From contig JBEVWC010000003.1 in the NCBI GenBank assembly GCA_040506775.1, positions 186,001 to 250,000 on the forward strand: a DNA stretch of 64,000 bases, given 5' to 3'. The stretch comes from Thiodiazotropha sp040506775. GTDB taxonomy: Bacteria > Pseudomonadota > Gammaproteobacteria > Chromatiales > Chromatiaceae. Positions 16,846-26,577 of this stretch are shown piece after piece. The notes beneath the pieces are model-generated. The model was not told the DNA's origin. It saw nothing but the letters and a program-made list of their open reading frames with translations, and searched no databases. A program made the translations under genes and the position numbers. The first letter of the stretch is position 1. Every line of letters begins with the position of its first letter.

Positions 16846-17015
16846 CCTGTTTCGGCTGTCGTGGCAGTTTGTCTGAATTTCAAGGGTTAGCGGTTACATC
16901 TAGGAGCAGACCGCCCATCAACCTGTCCAGGGCCAAGGGGTCCCAGGTCCGGTTATTTTGCTGTTTCACAAATCATAACCCCTTTTCAAAGGCTTTCCAG
17001 GGCAATATTCCCGCT

Positions 17016-18353
17016 TCAGCGTTGAACCGCTGTCTGGTCAGCTTCATTCCAGCACCAGATCGCCGCACCACTGCGGTTGTGCACCCCGCCCCACCAGCGG
17101 TCATAGTGATTGTCATCCAGCCAGCAGGCCTCTTCACGCAACAGTGACTCGCCGTAGGCTGTCAGGTCAACCTGCCAGTCGCGGGGTTTGTCGGAACCCG
17201 TGTTCAGGACTATGGCGGGTGTGTCTGCCTCCGCCAGATCCTTGAGCAACAGCCAATAACTGCTATCACCCATAAACACCAGGGGTTCGTAAATCGTTGT
17301 GTACCAGTGGTAGAAGAGGCTGGTGGCTGGCAGCGGCCCCTGCTCCCTGAGAATTCTCAGGGTCAAACGCTCGCTCAGGCTGAGCCCGTCGTGAACCCCG
17401 GGAAGCTCCTGGATATGCCTTTGCAGGCCAGGCCGAATCGGTGGAAACGGGAAATTCTCCTGCTGGAGAATCCTCACCATATGTTGCGGGGACGCTGCGG
17501 TATAGGCTTCCCAGCATTGCTGAGCGAAACAAATCTCTGCCCGGGTGATGGATCGAAAATGCGCCCACAACACCCGCATCGCCGAGGCAGGGAGCTGACC
17601 CAGGCCGTTGAAACGCTCTACCCCCGGATAATGACCGATACACAAGTAACGGAGACGCTCAGCCGAGAGACCGATTCGGCAGCAGTGATCGAGCAGTTTC
17701 AGGAACACCAGTACATCGTAGGCATCCTGCTCGAACCAGCAGGCGATGATTGCGTAGCGACCCAGTTCATTCAAGGCCTGGTACTGGGCAGTGAGTTCCG
17801 CATGAGCCTGTTCGGCTGTTCTCCAGCCGTTGCCGGCAATGAAATCACTGCGCAGGCGAACAAGATCATCGACAGCCTTAACCGCCGGAACCGGCCCCTG
17901 AATGAAAGGATCGGCAAAACACAGGAAATCACCCTGAAAACCGGCAATCGCCAGTGCATCCCGGATATCTGTGCCGCAGCGGATGTGCAGCACCGGGCCC
18001 TGGGTATCCAATGCCACGGGTTGTACGTCTGCGAGCATTTGCTTCGATCGTTCGGTTGCTTCGATATGATGTTCGAGTTCAGCCCAGGTGTGCAATCCGT
18101 ATTCACGGGCTATGATCCATTGCGCGTCGGCGAGAGTGACCGAATGGGGTTGCAAGACACGATTTCTGGAATACCGGGTGGCGCGTATCCAGTCATCACC
18201 CTGGCGCAGGGTCTCGAGCAGATCGGTCGCCATTGTCAGGCATTGTTGGAGCGAATACTCGTGTACCGCACGAGGGTCATCGGCGGGAAACCCGGGCAGA
18301 TGCTGGGAGCGATCGAGTGCTGACGGTCTCAGGCCGGGCAGGGATTGAATCAT
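17016..18353 (-). CDS. DUF1835 domain-containing protein
   Basis: 445 aa, soluble. Residues 1-120 form a helical region with SVTLADAQWIIAREYGLHTW, a pattern seen in ankyrin-like or DUF4269-type N-termini. From about 120 the sequence LHIRCGTDIRDALAIAGF then FLCFADPFIQGPV matches the start of DUF1835, and the remainder follows that family. The function of DUF1835 is unknown. The ATG at 18353 has AAGG eight bases upstream and is preferred to a GTG at 18398. It is separated from the T6SS cassette by 170 bp on the same strand. Confidence 0.78.
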   Translation of the reverse strand: MIQSLPGLRPSALDRSQHLPGFPADDPRAVHEYSLQQCLTMATDLLETLRQGDDWIRATRYSRNRVLQPHSVTLADAQWIIAREYGLHTWAELEHHIEATERSKQMLADVQPVALDTQGPVLHIRCGTDIRDALAIAGFQGDFLCFADPFIQGPVPAVKAVDDLVRLRSDFIAGNGWRTAEQAHAELTAQYQALNELGRYAIIACWFEQDAYDVLVFLKLLDHCCRIGLSAERLRYLCIGHYPGVERFNGLGQLPASAMRVLWAHFRSITRAEICFAQQCWEAYTAASPQHMVRILQQENFPFPPIRPGLQRHIQELPGVHDGLSLSERLTLRILREQGPLPATSLFYHWYTTIYEPLVFMGDSSYWLLLKDLAEADTPAIVLNTGSDKPRDWQVDLTAYGESLLREEACWLDDNHYDRWWGGVHNRSGAAIWCWNEADQTAVQR

Positions 18354-18692
18354 GTCTAACACCTTGTTTATGAGGGCCGGCGGGTACCAGGCAAACACCT
18401 GTCGTCATGAACATCTGGCTTTCACAGATTACCCTTCCTGATAGCTGTACCAATGAGATTCGTACAAGATCTCAGTCTATATCAGAGCGATGCAACTACC
18501 AATAAGACCGCAGAAACCAACCAGAGGCGAAGCTGACTGATGATTGATGCGCCTGGCGTGGTCAGTCCTGACTGTACTTCTAATTCCTCAATGCCTATCC
18601 GCGTTTCACTCTTGCCTGCATTTGGGTTATAAAGCACACATTAATCAGGACTGCATTTTGCTCGACCAGGACAGGTACTAAGGAGTCGTTCA
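18354..18692. other. 339-bp divergent intergenic region
   Basis: Separates the leftward DUF1835 gene from the rightward secreted-protein gene. It should carry both promoters. No repeat or small gene was seen. Confidence 0.5.
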
Positions 18693-19076
18693 ATGAGGAT
18701 GTTGCTTTTGGCCATCAGTTTGCTGATGACCGCCCTACCCACTTACGCCTACGATGTCATCGAACGGGAAACAAGTCTCACACAGGCCATCGACCTGGAG
18801 CCCTACGATGTCAACCCACTCGAAGTCAAAAAGTCGATATTGGATGTCTTGATTCGCAATAACTGGATCATCACCGATCATGGCAAACACCAGATCATTG
18901 CAGTCTATGATGGCAAGGCGAAAGTCAAGGTCAGCATCTCGGAGCATCAGATCCTGCTCAGTGAAATTCCCTCCACCGTCAATTTCAGGGAGCGCTGGAT
19001 GCGTTCACTGCACAGCTACATCGAGAAGAACCTGCTCTACTATCACCAGGTCAGGTTGGCGAACAAGCTGCTCTGA
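18693..19076 (+). CDS. Small exported protein of unknown function
   Basis: 127 aa with an N-terminal signal peptide (MRMLLLAISLLMTALPTYA, cleavage expected after TYA). The mature part of about 108 residues mixes strands and helices (YDVNPLEVKKSILDVLIRNN, then IIAVYDGKAKVKVSI), reminiscent of small periplasmic alpha/beta proteins, but no family is recognised. The start is well supported by AAGGAG eight bases upstream. The VCBS-repeat gene follows 121 bp downstream on the same strand. Confidence 0.75.
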   Translation: MRMLLLAISLLMTALPTYAYDVIERETSLTQAIDLEPYDVNPLEVKKSILDVLIRNNWIITDHGKHQIIAVYDGKAKVKVSISEHQILLSEIPSTVNFRERWMRSLHSYIEKNLLYYHQVRLANKLL

Positions 19077-19197
19077 ATTGATAATTCCGGCATGAATTTT
19101 TCAGCCTCGCATCAAAAGCAGAGGCCAAGATTGAGTATGCCGCACTTCAACAGCGATCAAGTCTTTTTATTGGATACAACCTATCAAGGAGAAAGAA

Positions 19198-20676
19198 ATG
19201 GATATCAGAACGAAGTCATGGATAGCTGCCAGTGTGGCAACCGGCCTGACAGCAGCCTCCAGCGGGGTCATTGCAGCGGATGATTTTTCACCCTATACCG
19301 CGACGGCGACAGGTTCTCAGCCTGAAGCTGTAGTGATCGGTGACATCAACAACGACGGTAAAAACGACGTGATCCTGACCACATCCTACGCAAACGACCC
19401 TGAGAACGACTTTAAACTGTTTGTGTTTATTCAGGATGACAACGGGGCACTCTCACCAGCGGTAAAATATTCAACCCAGGCAAGTTACGTTAGCCGACCG
19501 ACCTCGGTGGACATTGCCGACCTCAACAGTGATGGATTGATGGATGTCGTCGTTGGTGAAGCAGGCAGTGGCATCGAGATCTTTTACCAAGACGAAGCGG
19601 GCGAATTGTCAACCAGTAGCCTGATCACCACCCCATTTTCTCTTAGGATACGTGCTGGCGACCTGAATGGTGATGGAATGGCCGACCTCGCCGGAATTGG
19701 TTGGGGCGGCTCAGAGGCGGGTGTTTTTCTTCAGAACGACAATGGAACCCTGGACTTTTCCGCAGGGTATTTCGCACCGCATGGCGGCTATGACGACCTG
19801 GAACTGGGTGACATCAACAATGATGGAATGACCGACATTGTTGTCATGAGCGGTCAATCTTACAGCTTTGACAATCTTGCTGTTTTGCCTCAACAGAGCG
19901 ATGGGACATTCAGTGATGTCATGTTCTATGACTTGGGTGGAAACGAAACAACAGGAGGCCTTGGCATTGGTGATATCAATGGTGATCAACTATCGGACGT
20001 AGTGGTCTCATATGGTGGAAATTCACCCTCTTCAAACATTGCGATATTCGCCCAGTCATCACCGGGAGTTTTGGATCAGCCTGTCAGCCTGGCCTCTTAC
20101 GATATACCGGAATCACTGGATATCGCGGATGTAACTGCTGACCAGCACGCCGATGTCATAGTGCTTCATGGAGAGTGGTTAAGGCTGGGCGTCTATGAGC
20201 AATTGACGGATGGCTCTCTTGCCGCGGAAGCACTGTATCCAATTCCGTATGCGAGCCACTATAATCCTCATGGCCTGGCCGTAGGGGACATCAACAGCGA
20301 CGGCATGGCAGATGTTGTGATTGCTGATTCCAACAACGGCCTTGTTACATTGCTGAACAAGAACCAACCTCTCCCGCCCGCTAATGAACTGCCTGTCAGC
20401 AATGCAGGCGAGGACCGGGTAACCCGGACGCGCCGGATCTCGCTCCTGGACGGTACGGACTCCTATGATCCGGATGGTTCCCTGGTCGCCTACGACTGGT
20501 ATCAGCTGTCAGGTTCGCCGGTGAGGTTTTACCCAACATCAACCCCTGGCATCGTTCTGTTCCGTGCACCTCGCATGACCCATGACGATCGCGATGAGTT
20601 GGTGTTTGAGTTGACCGTAACTGACGATGATGGCGCCACCGATACCGATGAAGTCAGGATTCAGGTGGTACGATAA
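19198..20676 (+). CDS. Secreted FG-GAP/VCBS-repeat protein with C-terminal PKD-like domain
   Basis: 492 aa. A signal peptide (residues 1-27, ending GVIAA) is followed by about seven VCBS/FG-GAP units, six with calcium-binding loops such as DINNDGKND, DLNSDGLMD, DLNGDGMAD and DINSDGMAD. A further unit, DVTADQHAD, has lost the glycine. Together they probably form a seven-bladed integrin-like propeller. Residues 400-492 (PVSNAGEDRVTRTRR then DGTDSYDPDGSLVAYDW) form an Ig-like PKD/REJ domain. Likely surface or extracellular, calcium-stabilised and adhesive or protein-binding. AAGGAG supports the start. Confidence 0.88.
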   Translation: MDIRTKSWIAASVATGLTAASSGVIAADDFSPYTATATGSQPEAVVIGDINNDGKNDVILTTSYANDPENDFKLFVFIQDDNGALSPAVKYSTQASYVSRPTSVDIADLNSDGLMDVVVGEAGSGIEIFYQDEAGELSTSSLITTPFSLRIRAGDLNGDGMADLAGIGWGGSEAGVFLQNDNGTLDFSAGYFAPHGGYDDLELGDINNDGMTDIVVMSGQSYSFDNLAVLPQQSDGTFSDVMFYDLGGNETTGGLGIGDINGDQLSDVVVSYGGNSPSSNIAIFAQSSPGVLDQPVSLASYDIPESLDIADVTADQHADVIVLHGEWLRLGVYEQLTDGSLAAEALYPIPYASHYNPHGLAVGDINSDGMADVVIADSNNGLVTLLNKNQPLPPANELPVSNAGEDRVTRTRRISLLDGTDSYDPDGSLVAYDWYQLSGSPVRFYPTSTPGIVLFRAPRMTHDDRDELVFELTVTDDDGATDTDEVRIQVVR

Positions 20677-20687
20677 ACCTTGCTCAA

Positions 20688-20718
20688 ACCGGGTACCGCA
20701 CTCTACGCGCTACCCGGT
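20688..20718 (+). terminator. Hairpin after VCBS gene
   Basis: ACCGGGTA and TACCCGGT form a perfect 8-bp stem with a 15-base loop, 12 bp after the stop at 20676. A T-tract does not follow immediately. It sits between convergent genes and may serve both directions. Confidence 0.5.
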
Positions 20719-20767
20719 GATCTTCCAGCAAATCCAATCCGTTTTCTCCGCGTCCCCTTTTGAAAAT

Positions 20768-22432
20768 TCACTCCTCACCCTGCTCGAGAAGTGTCTGCTT
20801 GCCAAACACCGGCAGATCCGGCCCTGAAGTCTCCTGCAACTCCACCTGTTCTATTTTCTCGAAACGGGACGTGATCTTGCGTGCCGAGACATTCACATCG
20901 CTGACGTCCTGATGGGCCTGGCCGATGTGTCGGGCTAGATTGTCCATGCGGGTCTGGAAGCGACCAAAATCCTGGGACAGCGCGCGCAGGTGCTCCTGTA
21001 TGATGTGCACCTGCTCTCGGGTGGCGGCATCCTTCATGACCGCCCGTGCAGTGGTGAGTATCGCCATCATGGTGGTCGGAGACACCAGCCAGACACGTTT
21101 ACGGAACGCCTCTTCCACCAGATCGGGAAAATGGGCATGGATCTCCGCGAACACCGCCTCTGCTGGAATGAACATCACCGCACCATCGGAGGTTTCGCCG
21201 GGAATGATGTAGCGGGTGGCGATATCGTCCATGTGTTTGCGGATATCCGCACGGAACTGCCGCTGGGCCTGGACCCGGTCCGACTCGGCGAGTTGATCAT
21301 CGAGCATGCGCTGGTAGGACTCCAGGGGAAACTTGGCGTCGATGACCACATTGCCGGTGGGATCGGGCAGGAACAGGACGCAATCCGCCCGTTTTCCGTT
21401 GCTCAGGGTATGCTGCAGGGCGAACCCCGATTCCGGCATCACGTTACGCACCAGGGCGGACAACTGCACCTCGCCAAAGGCCCCCCGGGATCGCTTGTCC
21501 GCCAACACTTCCTGGAGGGAGACCACATTGCTGGACAGTTCGGTGATCTTTTTCTGCGCCTCGTCAATACGCGTAAGGTGGGTCAGGACCTGCTGGAAGG
21601 TTTCGGTGGTTTTCTCAAATCCCTCATTGAGGCGTTTCTCCACCTGACCGCTGATCTCCCTGAGGCGCTGGTCCGTGGTCTCGGTCAGACCCAGTACCCT
21701 CTTACCCAGATTGTCCGCATGCTGAGCAAGCGCCTCCGCCACCTGTTTACGCACCTCGCCCATACCCTCGTGGAGGGTCTCCTGCTGACGTCTCATGCTT
21801 TGCAACTGGTGTTCGTCGAACGCCTCGCGGTGTTCGCGCAGGGAGTGACTGAGGCGCTCCCCCACTTCGGCCAGCTTCTCCTGCTGTTGCAGACGGCCAT
21901 CCGCCAGATTCTCGCTGACCGCCTTTTTCAGGGTCTCGAACTGCTCCAGCAACTCCAGGCGCAGACGGCCCGCATCACCGCCCAACAGCTGCTGCATCTC
22001 TGCGAATCGGCGTTCCAGCGTGTGCAATTGCCGCTCAGCTCGCTCCTCCAGACTTTGCTGCATGCTGTGCAACAGGCGTTGCTGGGAGAGCATGGCTTTG
22101 GCGATCCGTTCCGAGAGCAGTTCCCGCAATGCGCCCTGCTCCTGAGTCTGGCGACGTTCAAGATCCAGCAAATGGTCCTGCACAATCTGCTGCTGATGCA
22201 GCCGGGCCTGCTGATCCTTGAGTTGATTATCGAGCAGGCGCGCCAGCCAGGTCAGAATCCAGGCCAGCAATACCAGACTGACCAACCCGAGCACGAGCAT
22301 CATCTGCTGAACGGCTGTCATGTGTATCCACCATTCCATGACCAGATCATAACCCATGAGTGACTCAAAACCTGAGCCTGTCCCGGGTTTGGTATCATTC
22401 CCTGGGCTGACAGGGGTTGTATCGGCTTGCAT
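20768..22432 (-). CDS. rmuC: DNA recombination protein RmuC
   Basis: 554 aa. A membrane anchor near the N-terminus (MMLVLGLVSLVLLAWILTWL) is followed by a long coiled coil (about 70-300) and the RmuC nuclease-like domain, with DKRSRGAFGEVQL, VVIDAKFPLESYQRML and DGAVMFIPAEAVFAEI. RmuC limits inversions at short inverted repeats in E. coli. Start is uncertain: ATG at 22432, or internal ATG codons such as 22357, which would place the anchor nearer the N-terminus and leave more room for the divergent mtaB promoter. Confidence 0.92.
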   Translation of the reverse strand: MQADTTPVSPGNDTKPGTGSGFESLMGYDLVMEWWIHMTAVQQMMLVLGLVSLVLLAWILTWLARLLDNQLKDQQARLHQQQIVQDHLLDLERRQTQEQGALRELLSERIAKAMLSQQRLLHSMQQSLEERAERQLHTLERRFAEMQQLLGGDAGRLRLELLEQFETLKKAVSENLADGRLQQQEKLAEVGERLSHSLREHREAFDEHQLQSMRRQQETLHEGMGEVRKQVAEALAQHADNLGKRVLGLTETTDQRLREISGQVEKRLNEGFEKTTETFQQVLTHLTRIDEAQKKITELSSNVVSLQEVLADKRSRGAFGEVQLSALVRNVMPESGFALQHTLSNGKRADCVLFLPDPTGNVVIDAKFPLESYQRMLDDQLAESDRVQAQRQFRADIRKHMDDIATRYIIPGETSDGAVMFIPAEAVFAEIHAHFPDLVEEAFRKRVWLVSPTTMMAILTTARAVMKDAATREQVHIIQEHLRALSQDFGRFQTRMDNLARHIGQAHQDVSDVNVSARKITSRFEKIEQVELQETSGPDLPVFGKQTLLEQGEE

Positions 22433-22503
22433 ACTGCCCCGGGAATCTTTATTTTTGCCGCTCTCAACCTTTATCTCAGCGACCCGGACTGACCCGAAAA
22501 CCC

Positions 22504-23778
22504 ATGCTCATCCATCTGAAAACTCTCGGTTGCCGCCTCAATGAAGCGGAGCTCGAGACCTGGAGCCGGGAGTTCCAGGCCCGAGGGCATCGCATGACCG
22601 AGCAGCCGGACGAGGCCGATCTGGTGGTGGTCAACACATGCGCGGTGACCCAGGAAGCGGTGCGCAAGTCAAAAAAACTGCTTACCCGCAGCGGCCGGGC
22701 GAACCCCCAGGCACGCCTGGTGGTGAGCGGCTGTTACGCCACCCTGGAACCGGATGCGATCCAGCAGATAGAAGGCGTGGATCTGGTCGTGGACAATCGT
22801 GACAAGGCCCGCCTGGTGGAAATCATCGAGCAGAAGCTCGACCTGCACCTGATGCCGGAAGCGGCCATGGAATCTCCCGTTACCGGACTCCTCGAGCGGG
22901 GACGGCAGCGGGCGTTCATCAAGGTTCAGGACGGTTGCCGCTACCGCTGTACCTTCTGCATCGTGACCCTGGCCCGGGGCGAGGAGCAGAGCCGATCCGA
23001 GTCGGAAATCATCGATGAGATCAATCGTCTGCACCAGGAAGGCATTCAGGAAGTGGTCCTGACCGGAGTGCATATCGGGGGCTATGGCAGCGATATCGGC
23101 AGTTCGCTGACCTCCCTGGTGGAGCGGATTCTGCAACAGACCCGCCTGCCCCGCCTGCGCATCGGCTCCATAGAACCCTGGGAGCTGGACGAGGCCTTCT
23201 GGAAGCTGTTCGACAATCCGCGGTTGATGCCCCATCTGCACCTACCGCTGCAAAGCGGCTCGGATTCAGTGCTGCGGCGCATGTCCCGGCGTTGCCGGAG
23301 CGAGGAATTCCGTCTCCTGGTGGAGACCGCCCGTCAGCGGGTTGCGGATTTCAATGTCACCACGGATATCATCGTGGGCTTTCCGGGTGAATCCGAGGCG
23401 GAATGGCAGGAGACCCTGGATTTTGTCGAGTCCCTGGGCTTCGGTCATCTGCACATCTTTGCCTATTCACCCCGGCTGGGCACCAAGGCCGCGAGTCTGC
23501 CCGACCCGGTCAGTCGGGAGGTCAAACGTCAGCGCAGCGAGGCCCTGCATCAGCTCGGTGAAAAGCACAAACGGCAAACCCTGGAACGCTTCATCGGCCA
23601 GCAGGTCCCGATCCTGGTAGAGGGATCCAAGGCACAGGGATGGGGCGGGTACACACCCAATTATCTGCGTGTGGAACTGCTACCGCCGGTGGGAATGGAT
23701 CCTTCCAATCGGATCCTCAACTGCGAGCTGCTGGAACTGTCACCGTCCGGGGATGCACTGATCGCTCAGGTCTGTTGA
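22504..23778 (+). CDS. mtaB: tRNA t6A37 methylthiotransferase, MtaB type
   Basis: 424-aa radical-SAM enzyme that would add a methylthio group to t6A at tRNA position 37. The N-terminal UPF0004 domain supplies cluster cysteines C10, C46 and C77 (LGCRLNE, NTCAVT, SGCYA). The radical-SAM motif CRYRCTFC gives C145, C149 and C152, and a C-terminal TRAM-like segment follows. The opening MLIHLKTLGCRLNEAELE is typical of MtaB rather than MiaB or RimO. The ATG at 22504 is preferred to an upstream frame beginning at 22417. Divergent from rmuC. Confidence 0.9.
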   Translation: MLIHLKTLGCRLNEAELETWSREFQARGHRMTEQPDEADLVVVNTCAVTQEAVRKSKKLLTRSGRANPQARLVVSGCYATLEPDAIQQIEGVDLVVDNRDKARLVEIIEQKLDLHLMPEAAMESPVTGLLERGRQRAFIKVQDGCRYRCTFCIVTLARGEEQSRSESEIIDEINRLHQEGIQEVVLTGVHIGGYGSDIGSSLTSLVERILQQTRLPRLRIGSIEPWELDEAFWKLFDNPRLMPHLHLPLQSGSDSVLRRMSRRCRSEEFRLLVETARQRVADFNVTTDIIVGFPGESEAEWQETLDFVESLGFGHLHIFAYSPRLGTKAASLPDPVSREVKRQRSEALHQLGEKHKRQTLERFIGQQVPILVEGSKAQGWGGYTPNYLRVELLPPVGMDPSNRILNCELLELSPSGDALIAQVC

Positions 23779-23886
23779 TGAAGGCCTGTTCAGGCTTTCC
23801 ATGAGATGATCTCTCAATCAGAAACCCGTTAATGCAATCTGATCAAAGCCGTCAACACGACCTGCTATGGCTGTCTTATGAGTCCA

Positions 23887-24255
23887 TCACTTCCAGATCG
23901 CTTCCAACGCCCCTCTCAGCTCATTCCAGTTGAAGGGTTTTTTCAAAACCCCGTCCGCACCCAGTAGATGGGCCGAATCGAGATTGAAGTCAGCGGAAAT
24001 GTTACGGCGACCACCCGACATCGCAATAATTTTGGTCTCGGGTCTGAGTTTCTTCAACTCCACCATGGTTTCTATGCCGTCCTTACCCGGCATCAGGATA
24101 TCGATGATCGCCAGGTCGAATTGGTGACTTTGAATCGCCTCCATTGCACTGTTGCCATCATCAGCAGTAGTGACTGAATGACCATCCTGTATGAGCATCT
24201 GGGTCAGTGTGTCCCGCATGGAAGCTTCGTCATCGATCACAATTACTTTTGCCAT
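23887..24255 (-). CDS. Single-domain response regulator (CheY-like)
   Basis: 122-aa receiver domain. Phospho-acceptor Asp52 lies in IIDILMPG, the acidic pair is IDDE near the N-terminus, and the conserved lysine is in LKKPF. GAGG six bases before the ATG at 24255 fixes the start. It follows the hybrid kinase by 40 bp on the same strand and is probably a phosphotransfer partner or output of that kinase. Confidence 0.88.
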   Translation of the reverse strand: MAKVIVIDDEASMRDTLTQMLIQDGHSVTTADDGNSAMEAIQSHQFDLAIIDILMPGKDGIETMVELKKLRPETKIIAMSGGRRNISADFNLDSAHLLGADGVLKKPFNWNELRGALEAIWK

Positions 24256-24295
24256 TGCTTGCCTCATTCAAATTGATCGGTTCTCTGACAGGACC

Positions 24296-26146
24296 TCAGG
24301 CACCCGAAACATCTTCAGGTTCGGCTTCCATCCAGGATGTCAATAAGTCTGCAAGCCCATGAGTATCTATCGGCTTATGCATGATATTCTTGATGCCTGC
24401 GGAGGCTGCACGTTCATGCTCGATGGCCGAGGGATTCCCGGTACACAGCACCACGGGCAGCGATCGGCCCAACTTGTTGATCCTTTCGACCATTTCCACG
24501 CCATCCATACCGCTCATCTGCAAATCGGTGATCAGGGCATAATAGCGCTCACCATGTTTATGCATCTCGAGCAGGGCATCCCACGGACTTTCGAATGACA
24601 CGATATCGAAACCCCGTCGTTTCAGATCTTGCGCCACTATATCCAGAATGACCTTTTCGTCATCCACATGAAGTACGGATTTGGCTTTTGTTAAGGGTTT
24701 TGTGTCTGTTTTTACACTGACTTCATCCGAAGACAAGTGCTCCGCTTGTTCAGCTTCTTCAGAATCCGCAATCGGCAGGTAAACTCGAAACTCGGTAAAC
24801 TCGCCCACTACGGATGAAACGTCAATCCGACCATCACAGCGCTCAATGATCGTCCTTACCACCGACAATCCGAGTCCTGTGCCACCGGAATCCTGCTTCG
24901 TGGTATAGAAGGGATCAAACACCTTGCGTAGACTGTCTGGATGTATACCGGGGCCGCTGTCACGCACACGTATCAGGACATAATTTCCCTGCTCTTGCTT
25001 CGGGTTGAGGAGCGCGGGCAAGTGATCTACCTGTCCAGTGGAAATCAGCAGGTTTCCGCCTTCCTGCGCCATGGACTGTATCGCATTGATACCAAGATTC
25101 ATCAACACCTGATGCAACTGGGAAGGGTGCATTCTGACCTCAACCCCGGCAGAGTCAATTTGGGTGGCGATTTTAATCATATGACCTGCGGTCACCTGCA
25201 ACAGTGATGACACCTCATGCACCATCTCGCCGGGCATGACTTTCTGATCAGTACGTTCAGCGTCCTGGCGAGTGAACGCGAGGGTTTTTGCGGCCAGTTC
25301 ACGTCCTCTTTCAGCAGCCACCCCGATCTGGTGTAGATTGGCCTGGGCGTTATCCCCCATCGGATCGGCCTTGACCAGATCTGTGTAGCCCATGATCATC
25401 CCAAGCAGGTTATTGAGATCGTGATTGATACCGGCAGCCAGGGTTGCAATGCCCTCAAGACGCTGGGTCTTTTCCTGCACACTTCGTTCGAGTTCAACAC
25501 GCTGGGTCACGTTTCGACTGATACTGACAAACTGGGTAATGTTCCCGTTAAAGTCCCTTAACGGAAAGATTGAACTGTCCAATACAAACAGATCCCCGGA
25601 TTTTGTCCGGTCCGCGACCTGTCCGTGCCAGGCACCGCCACTGTTGATGGTCTCCCATAACTCCTGGTAGAAAGACGCGGGTTCCCTTCCGCTACCGATG
25701 AGTTCACCAGGCGTAAGCCCTATGCATTCATCAAGCTGGTAACCCGTGGTATCAAGGAAGGCCTTGTTGACATACTCCAATTGACCCTGTGTATTTGTGA
25801 TCATTACCAAATCGCTGGATTGTTCGGTCACCGCTTCCAGGTTGGCACGCTGACGCTTTTCCCGAAATGCCATCTGCTCACGAAATGCAATGCCATATGC
25901 CATGAGCATTTCATACAGGGGAAGCGCGATTAGCGGAGCGACATTTCCGAGGGTCAGCTCGGGCTGTTGTAGACCCAGTTCCTCGACACAGGACTGATGA
26001 ATGTCAGCCACCTCTTCCGGAGGCACCCCATGGGACATCAGCGAACGTCCCAGATCAGCTGCCTGAACCAGGGGAAGCTCATCCTGATGCGCGACATACT
26101 CCTTCAACAGTGAATAGTAAGTATCTCGTGCGTGATCATGCGTCAT
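24296..26146 (-). CDS. Hybrid histidine kinase with RsbU-type N-terminal domain
   Basis: 616 aa, soluble. Residues 1-90 (YYSLLKEYVAHQDELPLVQA, GRSLMSHGVPPEEVADIH) match the RsbU N-terminal (KaiA/RsbU) domain, which in RsbU is bound by the kinase RsbT. A PAS domain (105-225), a HisKA domain with His242 in AAGINHDLNNLLG, an HATPase domain (to about 457; DSGPG and GGTGLGLSV present) and a receiver with Asp541 and Lys591 follow. Divergent from the rsbRST operon, so RsbT is the natural candidate activator. A CheY gene follows it. No transmembrane segment, so input is cytoplasmic. Confidence 0.9.
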   Translation of the reverse strand: MTHDHARDTYYSLLKEYVAHQDELPLVQAADLGRSLMSHGVPPEEVADIHQSCVEELGLQQPELTLGNVAPLIALPLYEMLMAYGIAFREQMAFREKRQRANLEAVTEQSSDLVMITNTQGQLEYVNKAFLDTTGYQLDECIGLTPGELIGSGREPASFYQELWETINSGGAWHGQVADRTKSGDLFVLDSSIFPLRDFNGNITQFVSISRNVTQRVELERSVQEKTQRLEGIATLAAGINHDLNNLLGMIMGYTDLVKADPMGDNAQANLHQIGVAAERGRELAAKTLAFTRQDAERTDQKVMPGEMVHEVSSLLQVTAGHMIKIATQIDSAGVEVRMHPSQLHQVLMNLGINAIQSMAQEGGNLLISTGQVDHLPALLNPKQEQGNYVLIRVRDSGPGIHPDSLRKVFDPFYTTKQDSGGTGLGLSVVRTIIERCDGRIDVSSVVGEFTEFRVYLPIADSEEAEQAEHLSSDEVSVKTDTKPLTKAKSVLHVDDEKVILDIVAQDLKRRGFDIVSFESPWDALLEMHKHGERYYALITDLQMSGMDGVEMVERINKLGRSLPVVLCTGNPSAIEHERAASAGIKNIMHKPIDTHGLADLLTSWMEAEPEDVSGA

Positions 26147-26577
26147 TTGTAGTATTCAATGTCTAACCGAGAAAGGTTTGAATCAAGCCATAGCGACAAT
26201 GATTCGCGGGACCAGGAGCCAGATAATGGATATCTATAATTCCCATTATTAAACTACGGAATCCACACAGCGCCAGTCTGCAACGTCTCTCCTCAAGACC
26301 TTTTCCCATCTGCTTGAACCGGACTGGGCAGAGGCGACAGCATATGAAAATAATTCCCAGATTTCGCGTATGACCGGTGCCTGACATTAACCTGCTGTCA
26401 GCCCCGTTCACCCTACGAATTATTGGTCTGGACCCTCTACTCTTAGCGGCAATACAGCTCTGCACTGAAGGTGCTTTGCCAGTTGATTTCAAGTAGGCAA
26501 ATATTGGCTGTGTTGCTAGAATTATTCATACATAATCGCCTTGCTCTCCAGCACCTCTGAACTTCAGGAATAACCAC
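26147..26577. promoter_or_regulatory. 431-bp divergent control region of kinase and rsb operons
   Basis: Separates the leftward kinase gene from rightward rsbR. It is AT-richer than its surroundings. A 109-codon frame (26163-26492, minus) has no ribosome-binding site or recognisable product and is not called. No promoter box was assigned with confidence. Confidence 0.45.

Noticed and set aside
20990..22363. 457-codon plus-strand frame opposite rmuC
   Set aside because: Antisense to the rmuC coiled coil; Leu/Gln-rich composition is a by-product of the opposite strand.
26163..26492. 109-codon minus frame upstream of the kinase gene
   Set aside because: No Shine-Dalgarno, low-complexity mix and no domain; lies in the expected divergent promoter region.
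26505..26525. Possible sigma-54 promoter upstream of rsbR (TTGGC then TTGCT)
   Set aside because: The GG-to-GC spacing is about eight bases, not the required eleven to twelve.
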